Shown here: positions 1-6,960 of the stretch, in pieces
How positions within the stretch are numbered: the first letter of the stretch is position 1
How the letters are laid out: each line of letters starts with the position of its first letter
Origin: JBNAVY01 sp049700195
GTDB lineage: Bacteria; Bacillota; Thermoanaerobacteria; Thermoanaerobacterales; Thermoanaerobacteraceae
Assembly: GCA_049700195.1 (NCBI GenBank)
Contig: JBNAVY010000043.1
Span: 1-16,873, forward strand
DNA: 16,873 bases
Direction: 5' to 3'
Position numbers and translations under genes: made by a program
The notes under the pieces: model-generated
The model's database searches: none
What the model was told of the DNA's origin: nothing
The model's input: the letters and a program-made list of their open reading frames with translations, nothing else

Positions 1-19
1 CAACAATAGGTATCATGAG

Positions 20-51
20 AGGATGCTGAATAAAATAATTATTCAGATCCT
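20..51. other. Bulged inverted repeat downstream of the first gene
   Basis: CTGAATAA at 26-33 is the exact inverse of TTATTCAG at 39-46, with a five-base loop. AGGAT at 20-24 pairs with ATCCT at 47-51 past a single bulged G at 25, giving about 13 pairs. It lies just beyond the stop codon of the leftward gene ending at 66, so it could end or protect that transcript. However, no clear T-tract follows on the leftward strand, so a standard intrinsic terminator is not established. Confidence 0.4.
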
Positions 52-65
52 TCACGATTTATATT

Positions 66-449
66 TTAAGATTCAGGATATTTTAAAGGTAAAAACATGG
101 ACATAGTATCATATGGAAGTGGCAGTATATCAGAAGCGGTATCAAAAGCTCCTCTATAATATGGAGCGAGAGAATAAAAAACTATTAAAATAATATAGTA
201 AATTACTAAATAGTCAGCTATATTTATATTACTATCTGTTTGGGAATCCTGACTATACTGATTTATAAGGGCAATAGTAGCCCTAATACTTGAAACAGCA
301 TCAATAGCAGTTGGAATAATAGCACGTAAAACAGGGCTAATTGTGCCGGATATCATAAGAATTAAAAATATAAAAAAAGACTGTGTACCTAAAATTTTCT
401 CTTCATTTTCTATATAATAAGGAGGAAAGTAATAAGGTGGATAATCCAT
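66..449 (-). CDS. Small Pro/Tyr-rich two-helix membrane protein, unknown function
   Basis: This is a 127-residue protein that I do not recognise. The start is placed at 449 because GGGGTGA lies four bases upstream, whereas the in-frame ATG at 464 has no such site. The N terminus is rich in aromatic and proline residues (MDYPPYYFPPYY). Two hydrophobic segments follow, at about residues 24-50 and 84-104, separated by a polar Gln/Ser/Asp stretch (around residues 65-78). A Pro-rich tail follows. It is probably a small integral membrane protein with a short polar loop. It is transcribed leftwards, alone within the visible window, away from the ferredoxin-like gene. Codon use and AT content match the neighbours. 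The sequence does not indicate a function, and sporulation or envelope roles are only guesses. Confidence 0.6.
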   Translation of the reverse strand: MDYPPYYFPPYYIENEEKILGTQSFFIFLILMISGTISPVLRAIIPTAIDAVSSIRATIALINQYSQDSQTDSNINIADYLVIYYIILIVFYSLAPYYRGAFDTASDILPLPYDTMSMFLPLKYPES

Positions 450-685
450 TAAATCACCCCGCAATAACTCACTTTATTTATATAATATGCAATGTATAAA
501 TTAAGGGCACACTATAATATTTTTTTATAATTTACAGCTAGAGAATTAAAAAAAAATTATAATTACTGGCAAGCTTCTTTTAACTACATATAAAACTTTT
601 TTAAATAATTTTATTTTAAATTTGTAAATATGATTAAGGTATTATTATAAATCAATCATATATGGTTTAAATAAAAACTTTTATA

Positions 686-713
686 TTGACAAATAAAAAA
701 TATTATGTATAAT
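686..713 (+). promoter_or_regulatory. Consensus sigma-A promoter of the ferredoxin-like gene
   Basis: TTGACA (686-691) and TATAAT (708-713) are both perfect hexamers, separated by 16 bases. The expected start of transcription is near 720, which places the C-tract/G-tract inverted repeat in the first bases of the transcript. A perfect palindrome, ATGTATACAT (712-721), overlaps the end of the -10. A promoter this strong for a 71-aa protein is consistent with control by repression. Confidence 0.8.
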
Positions 714-722
714 GTATACATG

Positions 723-747
723 ATACCCCTTAACATAGGGGGAGTAT
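723..747. promoter_or_regulatory. C-tract/G-tract inverted repeat, candidate CsoR/RcnR/FrmR-type operator
   Basis: ATACCCC (723-729) faces GGGGGAGTAT (738-747) across eight A/T-rich bases. Operators of the DUF156 repressor family (CsoR, RcnR, FrmR, CstR) are C- or G-tracts flanked by ATAC/GTAT, and this arrangement resembles them. The central spacer is longer than in classic CsoR sites, so the match is partial. It lies just after the promoter, where bound protein would block initiation. As RNA, CCCCT (726-730) could pair with AGGGG (737-741), so a 5' stabilising hairpin is an alternative reading. The assignment is an inference from pattern only. Confidence 0.45.
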
Positions 748-765
748 ACTAACGGAGGTAGAAAT

Positions 766-981
766 ATGAAAATTGCAATTATCGATGAAAATATATGTGA
801 TAGGTCACCTTTTTGTCCTGCTGCAATGAGCTGTAGATTTAAGGCATTTAAAGTTAGTATTGGAGGACCTTATAGATTTAATATTAGCATTGATGAAGAT
901 AAATGTACTGGTTGTGGAGTATGTACAAAATATTGTGCACCCAATGCTATTAAAATGGTTGATAAAGAAAAGGTCTCATAA
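766..981 (+). CDS. Seven-cysteine ferredoxin-like 4Fe-4S protein
   Basis: This 71-residue protein starts at an ATG preceded by GGAGG (754-758). The C-terminal half has a canonical ferredoxin cluster motif, CxxCxxCxxxC with C47, C50, C53 and C57, followed by AP, so one [4Fe-4S] cluster is expected. The N-terminal half carries three more cysteines, C11, C17 and C23, spaced CX5CX5C. This is not the spacing of the first cluster in clostridial 2[4Fe-4S] ferredoxins. Those residues may bind a metal or sulfur species, or be the remains of a second cluster site. The protein should be cytosolic and an electron carrier or sensor. It is monocistronic, with its own consensus promoter, a possible metal-responsive operator and a strong terminator. 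Without the N-terminal oddity I would simply call it a ferredoxin. The partner enzyme is not in this window. Confidence 0.8.
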   Translation: MKIAIIDENICDRSPFCPAAMSCRFKAFKVSIGGPYRFNISIDEDKCTGCGVCTKYCAPNAIKMVDKEKVS

Positions 982-1025
982 AATATAGGCTTAAGGCATT
1001 AATGCTTTAAGCCTATATTTTATAT
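981..1025 (+). terminator. Intrinsic terminator of the ferredoxin-like gene
   Basis: AAATATAGGCTTAA (981-994) pairs perfectly with 1007-1020. The stem extends four more pairs, including one G-T, to a TTAA loop at 999-1002, giving about 18 pairs. An A/T-rich tail follows. The hairpin begins at the last base of the stop codon. Confidence 0.85.
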
Positions 1026-1040
1026 TTATTTAGTGTAAAC

Positions 1041-1070
1041 TAGACATAGATATTACCTTTATGCTATAAT
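1041..1070 (+). promoter_or_regulatory. Promoter of tRNA-Ala
   Basis: TAGACA (1041-1046) and a perfect TATAAT (1065-1070) are separated by 18 bases and end 17 bases before the mature tRNA 5' end. This fits a dedicated sigma-A promoter with a short leader. Confidence 0.65.
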
Positions 1071-1087
1071 ACTTACATAATTTATGT

Positions 1088-1162
1088 GGGGCTGTAGCTC
1101 AGAGGGAGAGCACCACAATGGCATTGTGGGGGTCGTGAGTTCAAATCTCATCAGCTCCACCA
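1088..1162 (+). tRNA. tRNA-Ala (anticodon GGC)
   Basis: The 75-base sequence folds as a full cloverleaf. The acceptor arm pairs GGGGCTG with CAGCTCC. The D-stem pairs GCTC with GAGC. The anticodon stem pairs CCACA with TGTGG around the loop ATGGCAT, giving anticodon GGC. The T-stem pairs GTGAG with CTCAT around TTCAAAT. The acceptor contains G3:U70, the identity element for alanyl-tRNA synthetase, which confirms the amino acid independently of the anticodon. The 3' CCA is encoded. It reads GCC and GCU and would normally accompany a tRNA-Ala(UGC) encoded elsewhere. It stands alone, with no other tRNA or rRNA gene nearby. Confidence 0.97.
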
Positions 1163-1229
1163 AAGTTTCGAATATTATAACCGAATTGTTATATAAAATA
1201 ATATGATATTAACAAAGTAAAAAGTAAAT

Positions 1230-1736
1230 CTATTTTAATTTTCCAATAATAGCTTTTAAAAATGCAACTAAGTCATTTGGTGTTCTTGCTGTTATTAAAT
1301 TATTATCAATTACTACTTCTTCATCTAAATATTGTGCACCTGCATTAATTAAATCATCTTTTATTGAGTAAAAACTTGTAATCTTTTTTCCCTTTAAATT
1401 ACAGGATGATGCTATTATCCATGGACCATGACATATTGCAGCTATTATTTTTTTTTGCTGGCACATTTCTTTAACAAAATTAATAGTTTCCTTACATCTT
1501 CTCATGTAGTCAGGAGAATACCCGCCAGGTATAATTACAGCATCATAATCATTGGCTTTAACATCTTTTGATGAGTGAGTACTTTTCATAGGATAACCAT
1601 TTTTACCCGTATAGATTTTATCTTTTTCTGTACCAATCAAGTGGACTTCATACTCTGCTTCTTTTAATCTATAGTAGGGATATAAAAGTTCTGGTTCTTC
1701 ATATAAGTTTTCGATAAGGATTGCAACTTTTTTCAT
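1230..1736 (-). CDS. PfpI/DJ-1-family class I glutamine-amidotransferase-like protein
   Basis: This 168-residue cytosolic protein belongs to the PfpI branch of the DJ-1/PfpI superfamily. The start at 1736 is chosen because GAGGTGG lies just upstream; the in-frame ATG at 1757 would add seven residues and lacks a site. It has an N-terminal beta strand KKVAILI, an acidic EEPE at 13-16 that supplies the conserved Glu, and IIPGGY (68-73). The nucleophile elbow AICHGP has Cys102 followed by His103, and a C-terminal TARTPNDL follows at 149-156, all typical of PfpI, YhbO and YraA. Family members are reported as intracellular proteases, chaperones or glyoxal/glycation-repair enzymes; the exact activity is debated, so no gene symbol is given. 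It lies downstream of the M48 protease but has its own promoter. Confidence 0.87.
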   Translation of the reverse strand: MKKVAILIENLYEEPELLYPYYRLKEAEYEVHLIGTEKDKIYTGKNGYPMKSTHSSKDVKANDYDAVIIPGGYSPDYMRRCKETINFVKEMCQQKKIIAAICHGPWIIASSCNLKGKKITSFYSIKDDLINAGAQYLDEEVVIDNNLITARTPNDLVAFLKAIIGKLK

Positions 1737-1769
1737 AAAAATCCACCTCATTTCCATTTGTTTACCTTA

Positions 1770-1798
1770 ATTTTATCTTTAATAATTACCAATGTCAA
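1770..1798 (-). promoter_or_regulatory. Sigma-A promoter of the PfpI-family gene
   Basis: Read leftwards, TTGACA (1798-1793) and TAAAAT (1775-1770) are separated by exactly 17 bases. The promoter sits between the end of the M48 protease gene and the PfpI start, so this gene can be expressed independently. Confidence 0.75.
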
Positions 1799-1808
1799 AT
1801 TAAAAATG

Positions 1809-3059
1809 TTAATCTAGTTTAGCTTTTTCTATAAGTTCAATTCTGTGCATTGTAGAAGGATGAGAATAAGAAAACCATTCAATAAATGGGGGAGGATATA
1901 CATCTGAAAGGCTTTTTTTTGCAAGGTCAACTTGAAGTGAAATAGCAGGCTCTTTGGAATGTAAAAATTGTACTGACAGTAAGTCGGCTTGTTTTTCCAT
2001 TTGCCTTGAAATATAGTTTTGTATTGGATTTGTATCAAAATTAATAAGTAATATAAATAAATATATAGTTGGCAATATAATAGGGGTAATTTTTTTCCCA
2101 TATTCTATAATAAAACTTTCATGAATTAAGATATTAAGAAAATAAAGACCTAAGAAAAGCCCTATAATACCAATTAACAAGCTTTTCAGAACATGGTTTT
2201 CTTTCCAGTGACCAGCTTCATGAGCTATAACTGCTTTAATTTCATTTTCAGGGTATTTATTTAAGAGAGTATCATAAAGGACAATTTTACTTGTATTTCC
2301 AAAGCCATAAAAGTAGGCATTAGCAAGTGTAGTTCTTTTGCTGGCATCCATTTCTTGTATTTTATCAATTTTTATACCTGCACTTTTTGAGATATCTTGT
2401 ACCATGTTGATTATTTTTTCGTTTTTAATCGTAGTAAATTTATTAAATAGTGGTGCTATAAAGTTTGGATATATATAAATTTGTGCAAACATCATAATTG
2501 TTAGAAAAACTGCAGCTAAGATCCACCATGTATTATGCAATTTGTTAATAGCTATAAATAGAAGTATCACACCTATTGATGAAAATATAAAATCTATAGC
2601 TCCAATTATAAAATAGTCTCTCCACCATGAAGGCATTGATTGAACCGAAAAACCCCAATGAACCTGAACAAAATGATTAATTAAGCTAAAAGGCAGTGAT
2701 ATTAATCTAAGTATTATCCACAAAATTATAAAATACAATAAAACATTTATTAGATAATTATTTATTGAATATTTTTCAATATGTTTAAAAACTTGTACTG
2801 ATGTTTTGCTAAATATAAAATAAATTAAAAATGACGTTTTAAGTATAAAAGAGCTTATATAAATTAATCTGGTAATTTTATGGTATTTTTGAGCTTTATA
2901 TATTTCAGCTTTTAAAAAATATTTATAAACTTCATTTGGAACATTTCCAGGAAATAATGTATAATATAGGTATAAAATAGAAAATATACTTGCAATAAGG
3001 ATAAGCAAAAGCCATAATTTGTTAAAATTTATGTGTTCCATTTCATTCAATCCTTTCAT
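1809..3059 (-). CDS. Ste24-type M48 membrane zinc metalloprotease
   Basis: This 416-residue polytopic membrane protease belongs to family M48A, the CAAX prenyl protease 1/Ste24 type. The zinc motif HEAGH is at 280-284. The third ligand is probably Glu355 in the conserved MEKQAD segment, and an FSYSHPS segment near 397-402 matches the family's C-terminal SHPS. Hydrophobic segments near 13-32, 65-85, 103-125, 150-170 and 179-198 precede the catalytic domain, and two more lie at about 293-312 and 325-341. NAYFYGFG at 247-254 is also a family hallmark. Bacteria lack CAAX prenylation, so this enzyme is more likely to act in membrane-protein quality control or peptide processing. The start is ambiguous: the ATG at 3059 and the ATG at 3041 each have an AGGA 8-9 bases upstream. 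A TATAAT lies at 3083-3078 on this strand. Confidence 0.9.
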   Translation of the reverse strand: MKGLNEMEHINFNKLWLLLILIASIFSILYLYYTLFPGNVPNEVYKYFLKAEIYKAQKYHKITRLIYISSFILKTSFLIYFIFSKTSVQVFKHIEKYSINNYLINVLLYFIILWIILRLISLPFSLINHFVQVHWGFSVQSMPSWWRDYFIIGAIDFIFSSIGVILLFIAINKLHNTWWILAAVFLTIMMFAQIYIYPNFIAPLFNKFTTIKNEKIINMVQDISKSAGIKIDKIQEMDASKRTTLANAYFYGFGNTSKIVLYDTLLNKYPENEIKAVIAHEAGHWKENHVLKSLLIGIIGLFLGLYFLNILIHESFIIEYGKKITPIILPTIYLFILLINFDTNPIQNYISRQMEKQADLLSVQFLHSKEPAISLQVDLAKKSLSDVYPPPFIEWFSYSHPSTMHRIELIEKAKLD

Positions 3060-3177
3060 AAATGTTATCCTATGAATATTATATCTAAATTTAGTTAAAT
3101 ATTATACTTTATTTGATTTTTTTTGCTTGTGTATATAATATATATTTGTAATAATAATTTTTAAAAGAGGGATTTTA

Positions 3178-4866
3178 ATGAAAACTTTACTTGTAGGTAT
3201 TAATGCAAAATATTATCACACAAATCTAGCTATAAGAAATATAAAAAAGTATTGTAATAGTTATAATATAGAAATTTTTGAAACTACAATAAATGATAGT
3301 GTTGATTTTATGTTAGAAGCAATTATAGAAAAAAAGTCTGATATAGTGGGTTTTTCATGTTATATATGGAATATTGAAATTATTTTAAATTTAGCTGAAA
3401 ACATAAAAAAAATAAACCCAAATATTTTGATTGTTTTAGGAGGCCCCGAGGCTACATATGATGCAGAAAATTTTATTAAAAAGGGTTTTATAGATTTTGT
3501 AGTATTAGGTGAAGGGGAAATTACATTTGAAAGATTATTAGATGCATTATCTAAAAATATTAATTTAGATGATGTAGATGGAATCAGTTATTTATCAAAT
3601 AATAAAATAGTTATGAAACCGCAAAAAAATTATGTAAACTTAGATAAAATCCCTGTATCTTACGAAGATGATGAAGATTTATCAAATAAACTTGTGTATT
3701 ATGAAACATCAAGGGGTTGTCCATTCAGATGTGCGTATTGTCTTTCTTCAATTGATAATACGCTAAGATATGCTAATTTAGAAAAAGTAGAGAAAGATCT
3801 AAAATATTTTGCAGATAAAAATATAAAAATATTAAAATTTATAGATAGATCTTTTAATTCAAATAGAAAAAGAGCAAAAGAAATTTTAAACATAATGAAA
3901 AATATAAAAGGTAATATGGTATTTCACTGTGAGATAAATCCGGAACTTGTAAATGATGAGTTTGTAAATGAATTATCAGGGCTAGAAGGTAGGATACAAT
4001 TTGAAGTAGGCGTTCAGACTACTAATAAAATGTCTTTAAAAGCTATATCTCGTACAACTGCTGTAGATAAAACATTAAATGGTATATATCTTTTGAAGAA
4101 AGCTAATTTTAAAGTACATGTAGATTTAATAGCTGGACTTCCTTATGATAATTTTTATACATTTACTAAAGCTTTTGATGATGTTTATATTTTAAAACCT
4201 GATGAAATACAATTAGGTTTTTTAAAAGTTTTAAAGGGAACTCCACTAGCTTATAGAACAGATGAATTTGGAATTGTGTATAATAACCGTCCTCCATACG
4301 AAGTTTTATTTAGTAAAGATTTAAAATTTGAAGAATTAAGTATATTAAAAGGTATAGCATACCTTATTGATAAATATTATAATTCAGGTAAATTTAAATA
4401 TACTTTAAATAATTTAGAAAAGTATTTTGACAAGAGTTATAAGTTTTATTTAGATTTTTATAAATTTTGGAAGTTAAATAATTTGTATAATAAAAATCAT
4501 TCATTAAAAAATCTATATAATATAATATATGAATATGGATCCAAGATTTCAGAAATTAACATTAGTCTTTTAAAAAACGCTTTAAAACTTGATTTTCTTT
4601 ATTTTAATAAGGCTAAAGATTATCCTGACTGTATTAAAGATACAAATAAAATAGATTATAAAAATATAATTAAGGAATATTTAAGAGATGAGAACTGGTT
4701 AAAAGAGAATCTGCCGATTGCTATTAGTATGCCTCTTAAAGAAAGAATGGCTAATGTTACATCAGGTTATTTTGAATATGATATTATTAATAATAAAAAT
4801 GAATCTGATACAATATATATTTTTTTACATACTGATAAAGAAAATTATTTTGCTAAAGTTAAATAA
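3178..4866 (+). CDS. B12-binding-domain radical SAM protein with DUF4080-type C terminus
   Basis: This 562-residue protein has GAGGG (3167-3171) before its ATG and a TATAAT at 3134-3139. Residues 1 to about 140 form a cobalamin-binding-like Rossmann domain, with IVGFSCY (56-62), LGGPE (87-91) and GEGE (111-114). The usual base-off DxHxxG motif is not evident, as in many relatives. The radical SAM cluster motif CxxxCxxC is C181, C185 and C188 in SRGCPFRCAYC. A TIM-barrel region follows, and residues from about 365 on resemble the DUF4080 tail common in clostridial members. Such enzymes bind [4Fe-4S] and S-adenosylmethionine; B12 relatives carry out methylations or rearrangements, but the substrate of this subgroup is unknown to me. 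It is transcribed alone, divergent from the M48 protease, with no biosynthetic partner next to it. No clear terminator follows. Confidence 0.85.
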   Translation: MKTLLVGINAKYYHTNLAIRNIKKYCNSYNIEIFETTINDSVDFMLEAIIEKKSDIVGFSCYIWNIEIILNLAENIKKINPNILIVLGGPEATYDAENFIKKGFIDFVVLGEGEITFERLLDALSKNINLDDVDGISYLSNNKIVMKPQKNYVNLDKIPVSYEDDEDLSNKLVYYETSRGCPFRCAYCLSSIDNTLRYANLEKVEKDLKYFADKNIKILKFIDRSFNSNRKRAKEILNIMKNIKGNMVFHCEINPELVNDEFVNELSGLEGRIQFEVGVQTTNKMSLKAISRTTAVDKTLNGIYLLKKANFKVHVDLIAGLPYDNFYTFTKAFDDVYILKPDEIQLGFLKVLKGTPLAYRTDEFGIVYNNRPPYEVLFSKDLKFEELSILKGIAYLIDKYYNSGKFKYTLNNLEKYFDKSYKFYLDFYKFWKLNNLYNKNHSLKNLYNIIYEYGSKISEINISLLKNALKLDFLYFNKAKDYPDCIKDTNKIDYKNIIKEYLRDENWLKENLPIAISMPLKERMANVTSGYFEYDIINNKNESDTIYIFLHTDKENYFAKVK

Positions 4867-4874
4867 TTTTATTA

Positions 4875-4896
4875 TTTTACAATAATTTTACAATAA
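4875..4896 (+). repeat. Two tandem copies of TTTTACAATAA
   Basis: Copy one is 4875-4885 and copy two is 4886-4896. They are identical and directly adjacent, giving an 11-base period of about one helical turn. They lie 59 bases before the glycerophosphodiesterase start. They could be a paired activator site on one DNA face, or chance in AT-rich DNA. Confidence 0.5.
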
Positions 4897-4954
4897 TATG
4901 TATGTTTTTAAAATAACTTATGATAAAATTTAAATAGAAAGGGGATGTTTAGTT

Positions 4955-5689
4955 ATGAGTAAACCTTTGGTAATTGGTCATAGGGGTGATGCTAAGAATT
5001 TTCCAGAAAACACTTTAAAATCATTTCAGAGGGTATTAGAATTGGGTGCTGATGGTATAGAGTTAGATGTACAACTGACTAAAGATGGACATCTTGTAGT
5101 AATACATGATGAGAAAGTTGATAGAACTACAGATGGTATAGGTTTTGTAAAAGATTTTACTCTTAAAGAAATTAAAAGGCTTGATGCTGGGATTAAGTTT
5201 AATAAAAAATATATAGGAGAAAAAATACCTACTCTTTCTGAAGTTTTTGAGCTTATAGGGAATAAGGATTTTCTTGTAGATATAGAAATTAAAAGTGGTA
5301 TAGTTTTATATCCTGGGATAGAAGAAAAGCTAGTAAAACTGATTTATGATTTTGATTTTCAAGACAGGGTTTTAATATCTTCATTTAACCATTATAGTTT
5401 AAGGGATTTAAAAAATATTGCTCCAGAATTAAAAATTGGACTTTTATATGAATGTGGAATAGTAGAACCTTGGAATATGGCTAAAATTATGAATGCATAC
5501 TCAATTAACCCTTTTTATTTTAATATAATTCCAGAAGTAATAGAAGGATGTAAAAGAAATAACATAAAACTTTTTCCATGGACTGTTGATATAAAAGAAG
5601 ATATGTTAAAAATGATAAATGCCGGAGTAGATGCAATTATTACAAACGATCCTGAAACATTAATCGGATTATTAAGAGAAGGAGAATAA
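4955..5689 (+). CDS. Cytosolic glycerophosphodiester phosphodiesterase (UgpQ/GlpQ family)
   Basis: This 244-residue enzyme hydrolyses glycerophosphodiesters to glycerol-3-phosphate and an alcohol. GHRGD (8-12) and PENT (17-20) begin the TIM barrel. ELDVQLTKDG (36-45) and HDEKVDRTTDG (51-61) supply the metal ligands E36, D38 and the catalytic H51. E111 and K113 in DIEIK complete the active site. The length is normal for the short, cytosolic UgpQ-like form, and there is no signal peptide. The substrate must therefore be imported or arise inside the cell. AAAGGGG (4938-4944) precedes the ATG. Only one base separates its stop codon from the MFS transporter gene, whose ribosome site lies in the last codons of this gene. 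The two are almost certainly co-expressed. The 11-base tandem repeat upstream may be regulatory. Confidence 0.93.
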   Translation: MSKPLVIGHRGDAKNFPENTLKSFQRVLELGADGIELDVQLTKDGHLVVIHDEKVDRTTDGIGFVKDFTLKEIKRLDAGIKFNKKYIGEKIPTLSEVFELIGNKDFLVDIEIKSGIVLYPGIEEKLVKLIYDFDFQDRVLISSFNHYSLRDLKNIAPELKIGLLYECGIVEPWNMAKIMNAYSINPFYFNIIPEVIEGCKRNNIKLFPWTVDIKEDMLKMINAGVDAIITNDPETLIGLLREGE

Positions 5690-5690
5690 A

Positions 5691-6899
5691 ATGGTTTCAC
5701 GATTAAATTACGCAAAAACATTTAATCTAGGTTTAGGTTTTATGGTGATTTCTATGATATGGGCAGGCTATAATGCTTTTATGCCTATATTTCTTGGTAA
5801 TTTTACCAAGAGCAATACTTTAATTGGATTTGTAATGAGTTGGGATAATATTGCAAATCTTTTTATATTGCCACTATTTGGTGCATTAAGTGATAATACT
5901 CATACCAAGATTGGAAGGCGTATGCCATATATTCTTCTTGGCATGCCTATTTCAGGAATTTTGTATATAATGTTGCCATTACAAACAAAATTACTAACAC
6001 TTTTAATAATTGATATTATGTTTAATATTATTGTTGCTACATATAGAACCCCAATGGTGGCTTTAATGCCTGATATTGTTCCTGAAGAACATAGGAGTAA
6101 GGCTAATGGTATAATAAATTTTATGGGTGGGCTTGGGTCTTTAATTATATTTTTTGTAGGGTCGCAACTATATAAGATAAGTAAGGTTTATCCATTTTTA
6201 CTTGCAGGAATATTATCATTTATAATTCCTGTTGTACTATTTCTTACAATTAAAGAACCTAAGGTATCTATTGATTCAAACGAAAATAAAGAAAGACAGA
6301 ATATTATAAAAGCTCTTATCACAGTAATAAATGATAAAAATAAGGCACCTTTTTATACTTTAATATCAATCTTTTTAATGATTGCAGGTTTTGCTGCAGT
6401 AGAAACTTTTTTTACAAGGTATGCAAAGATTGCATTAGGAGTTAATGAAAGTGTGTCTGCATTTACATTAGGATTTTATGCTTTGGCATTTTTGATTTTT
6501 GCACTTCCTGCTGGTTTTATAGCTTCAAAAATAGGTAAGAAAAATTCTATGATGATTGGAAGCATAGGACAGGCAGTATTATTTTTGATCTTTATGAATA
6601 TACATGAATTTAGAATTATTCAATATCTCATGCCATTTGCAGGTATTTTTAATGCTATGTTTACAATTAACTCTTATCCTCTTGTAGTAAGTTATACTTC
6701 GACAGAAAAAATTGGTACATATACTGGTTTATATTATTTCTTTTCATCTCTTGCTGCTATTTTAACTCCATTTTTATTTGGAGCTGTTATGGATTTTATT
6801 GGATTTAATATGTTGTTTTTAGCTTCAGCATTATGTATTATAGGATCATTTATATTTTTGTTTTTAATTAAATCACATTCAGAAATAAAAACCCTGTAA
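5691..6899 (+). CDS. Twelve-helix MFS transporter (GPH/SLC45-like), coupled to the phosphodiesterase
   Basis: This 402-residue polytopic membrane protein has about 12 predicted hydrophobic helices. The loop between helices two and three has GALSDNTHTKIGRRMPY (64-80), an MFS motif A of the kind seen in glycoside-pentoside-hexuronide and SLC45-like sugar carriers. There is a long polar loop after helix six (around 190-215). The start codon sits one base after the phosphodiesterase stop, and its ribosome site GAAGGAG lies inside that gene, so translation is probably coupled. Context makes a glycerophosphodiester, glycerol-phosphate or polyol/sugar substrate plausible. The sequence itself looks more like a sugar carrier than like GlpT, so substrate and direction are open. 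No terminator follows, and the promoter of the macro-domain gene overlaps its 3' end. Confidence 0.87.
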   Translation: MVSRLNYAKTFNLGLGFMVISMIWAGYNAFMPIFLGNFTKSNTLIGFVMSWDNIANLFILPLFGALSDNTHTKIGRRMPYILLGMPISGILYIMLPLQTKLLTLLIIDIMFNIIVATYRTPMVALMPDIVPEEHRSKANGIINFMGGLGSLIIFFVGSQLYKISKVYPFLLAGILSFIIPVVLFLTIKEPKVSIDSNENKERQNIIKALITVINDKNKAPFYTLISIFLMIAGFAAVETFFTRYAKIALGVNESVSAFTLGFYALAFLIFALPAGFIASKIGKKNSMMIGSIGQAVLFLIFMNIHEFRIIQYLMPFAGIFNAMFTINSYPLVVSYTSTEKIGTYTGLYYFFSSLAAILTPFLFGAVMDFIGFNMLFLASALCIIGSFIFLFLIKSHSEIKTL

Positions 6900-6917
6900 A
6901 GTTCAGATTTTTTGTGC

Positions 6918-6923
6918 TATAAT
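6918..6923 (+). promoter_or_regulatory. -10 element (TATAAT) of the macro-domain gene
   Basis: TATAAT at 6918-6923 is preceded by TGTGC, giving a TG near the extended -10 position. The best -35 at 17-base spacing, TGTAAA (6895-6900), is poor and overlaps the transporter stop codon. It provides for independent expression, although read-through from the upstream pair is also likely. Confidence 0.5.
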
Positions 6924-6960
6924 TTAAGTTGAATAAATAATACAGCGATAGGGTGATCAG

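Larger units (their letters stand above)
450..765. other. AT-rich intergenic region between divergent genes
   Basis: This stretch of 316 bases holds the control regions of the leftward membrane-protein gene and the rightward ferredoxin-like gene. I find no convincing ORF, tRNA or structured riboswitch in it. The only well-supported elements are the ferredoxin promoter (686-713) and the inverted repeat after it (723-747). The rest is A/T tracts. Confidence 0.6.

Noticed and set aside
481..489. CATATTATA read leftwards as a sigma-K -10 element for the first gene
   Set aside because: It fits the CATANNNTA pattern, but no matching -35 is found at the right distance. The same bases give TATAAT on the other strand, as expected often in such AT-rich DNA.
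1163..1229. Terminator after the tRNA
   Set aside because: TATAAC/GTTATA around 1174-1194 can pair, but only over six weak pairs with no T-tract, so it was not called.
1829..2101. Open frame of 90 codons on the - strand overlapping the M48 protease
   Set aside because: It is in a different frame of the same strand as the protease catalytic region, has no ribosome site, and the protease frame carries all family motifs.
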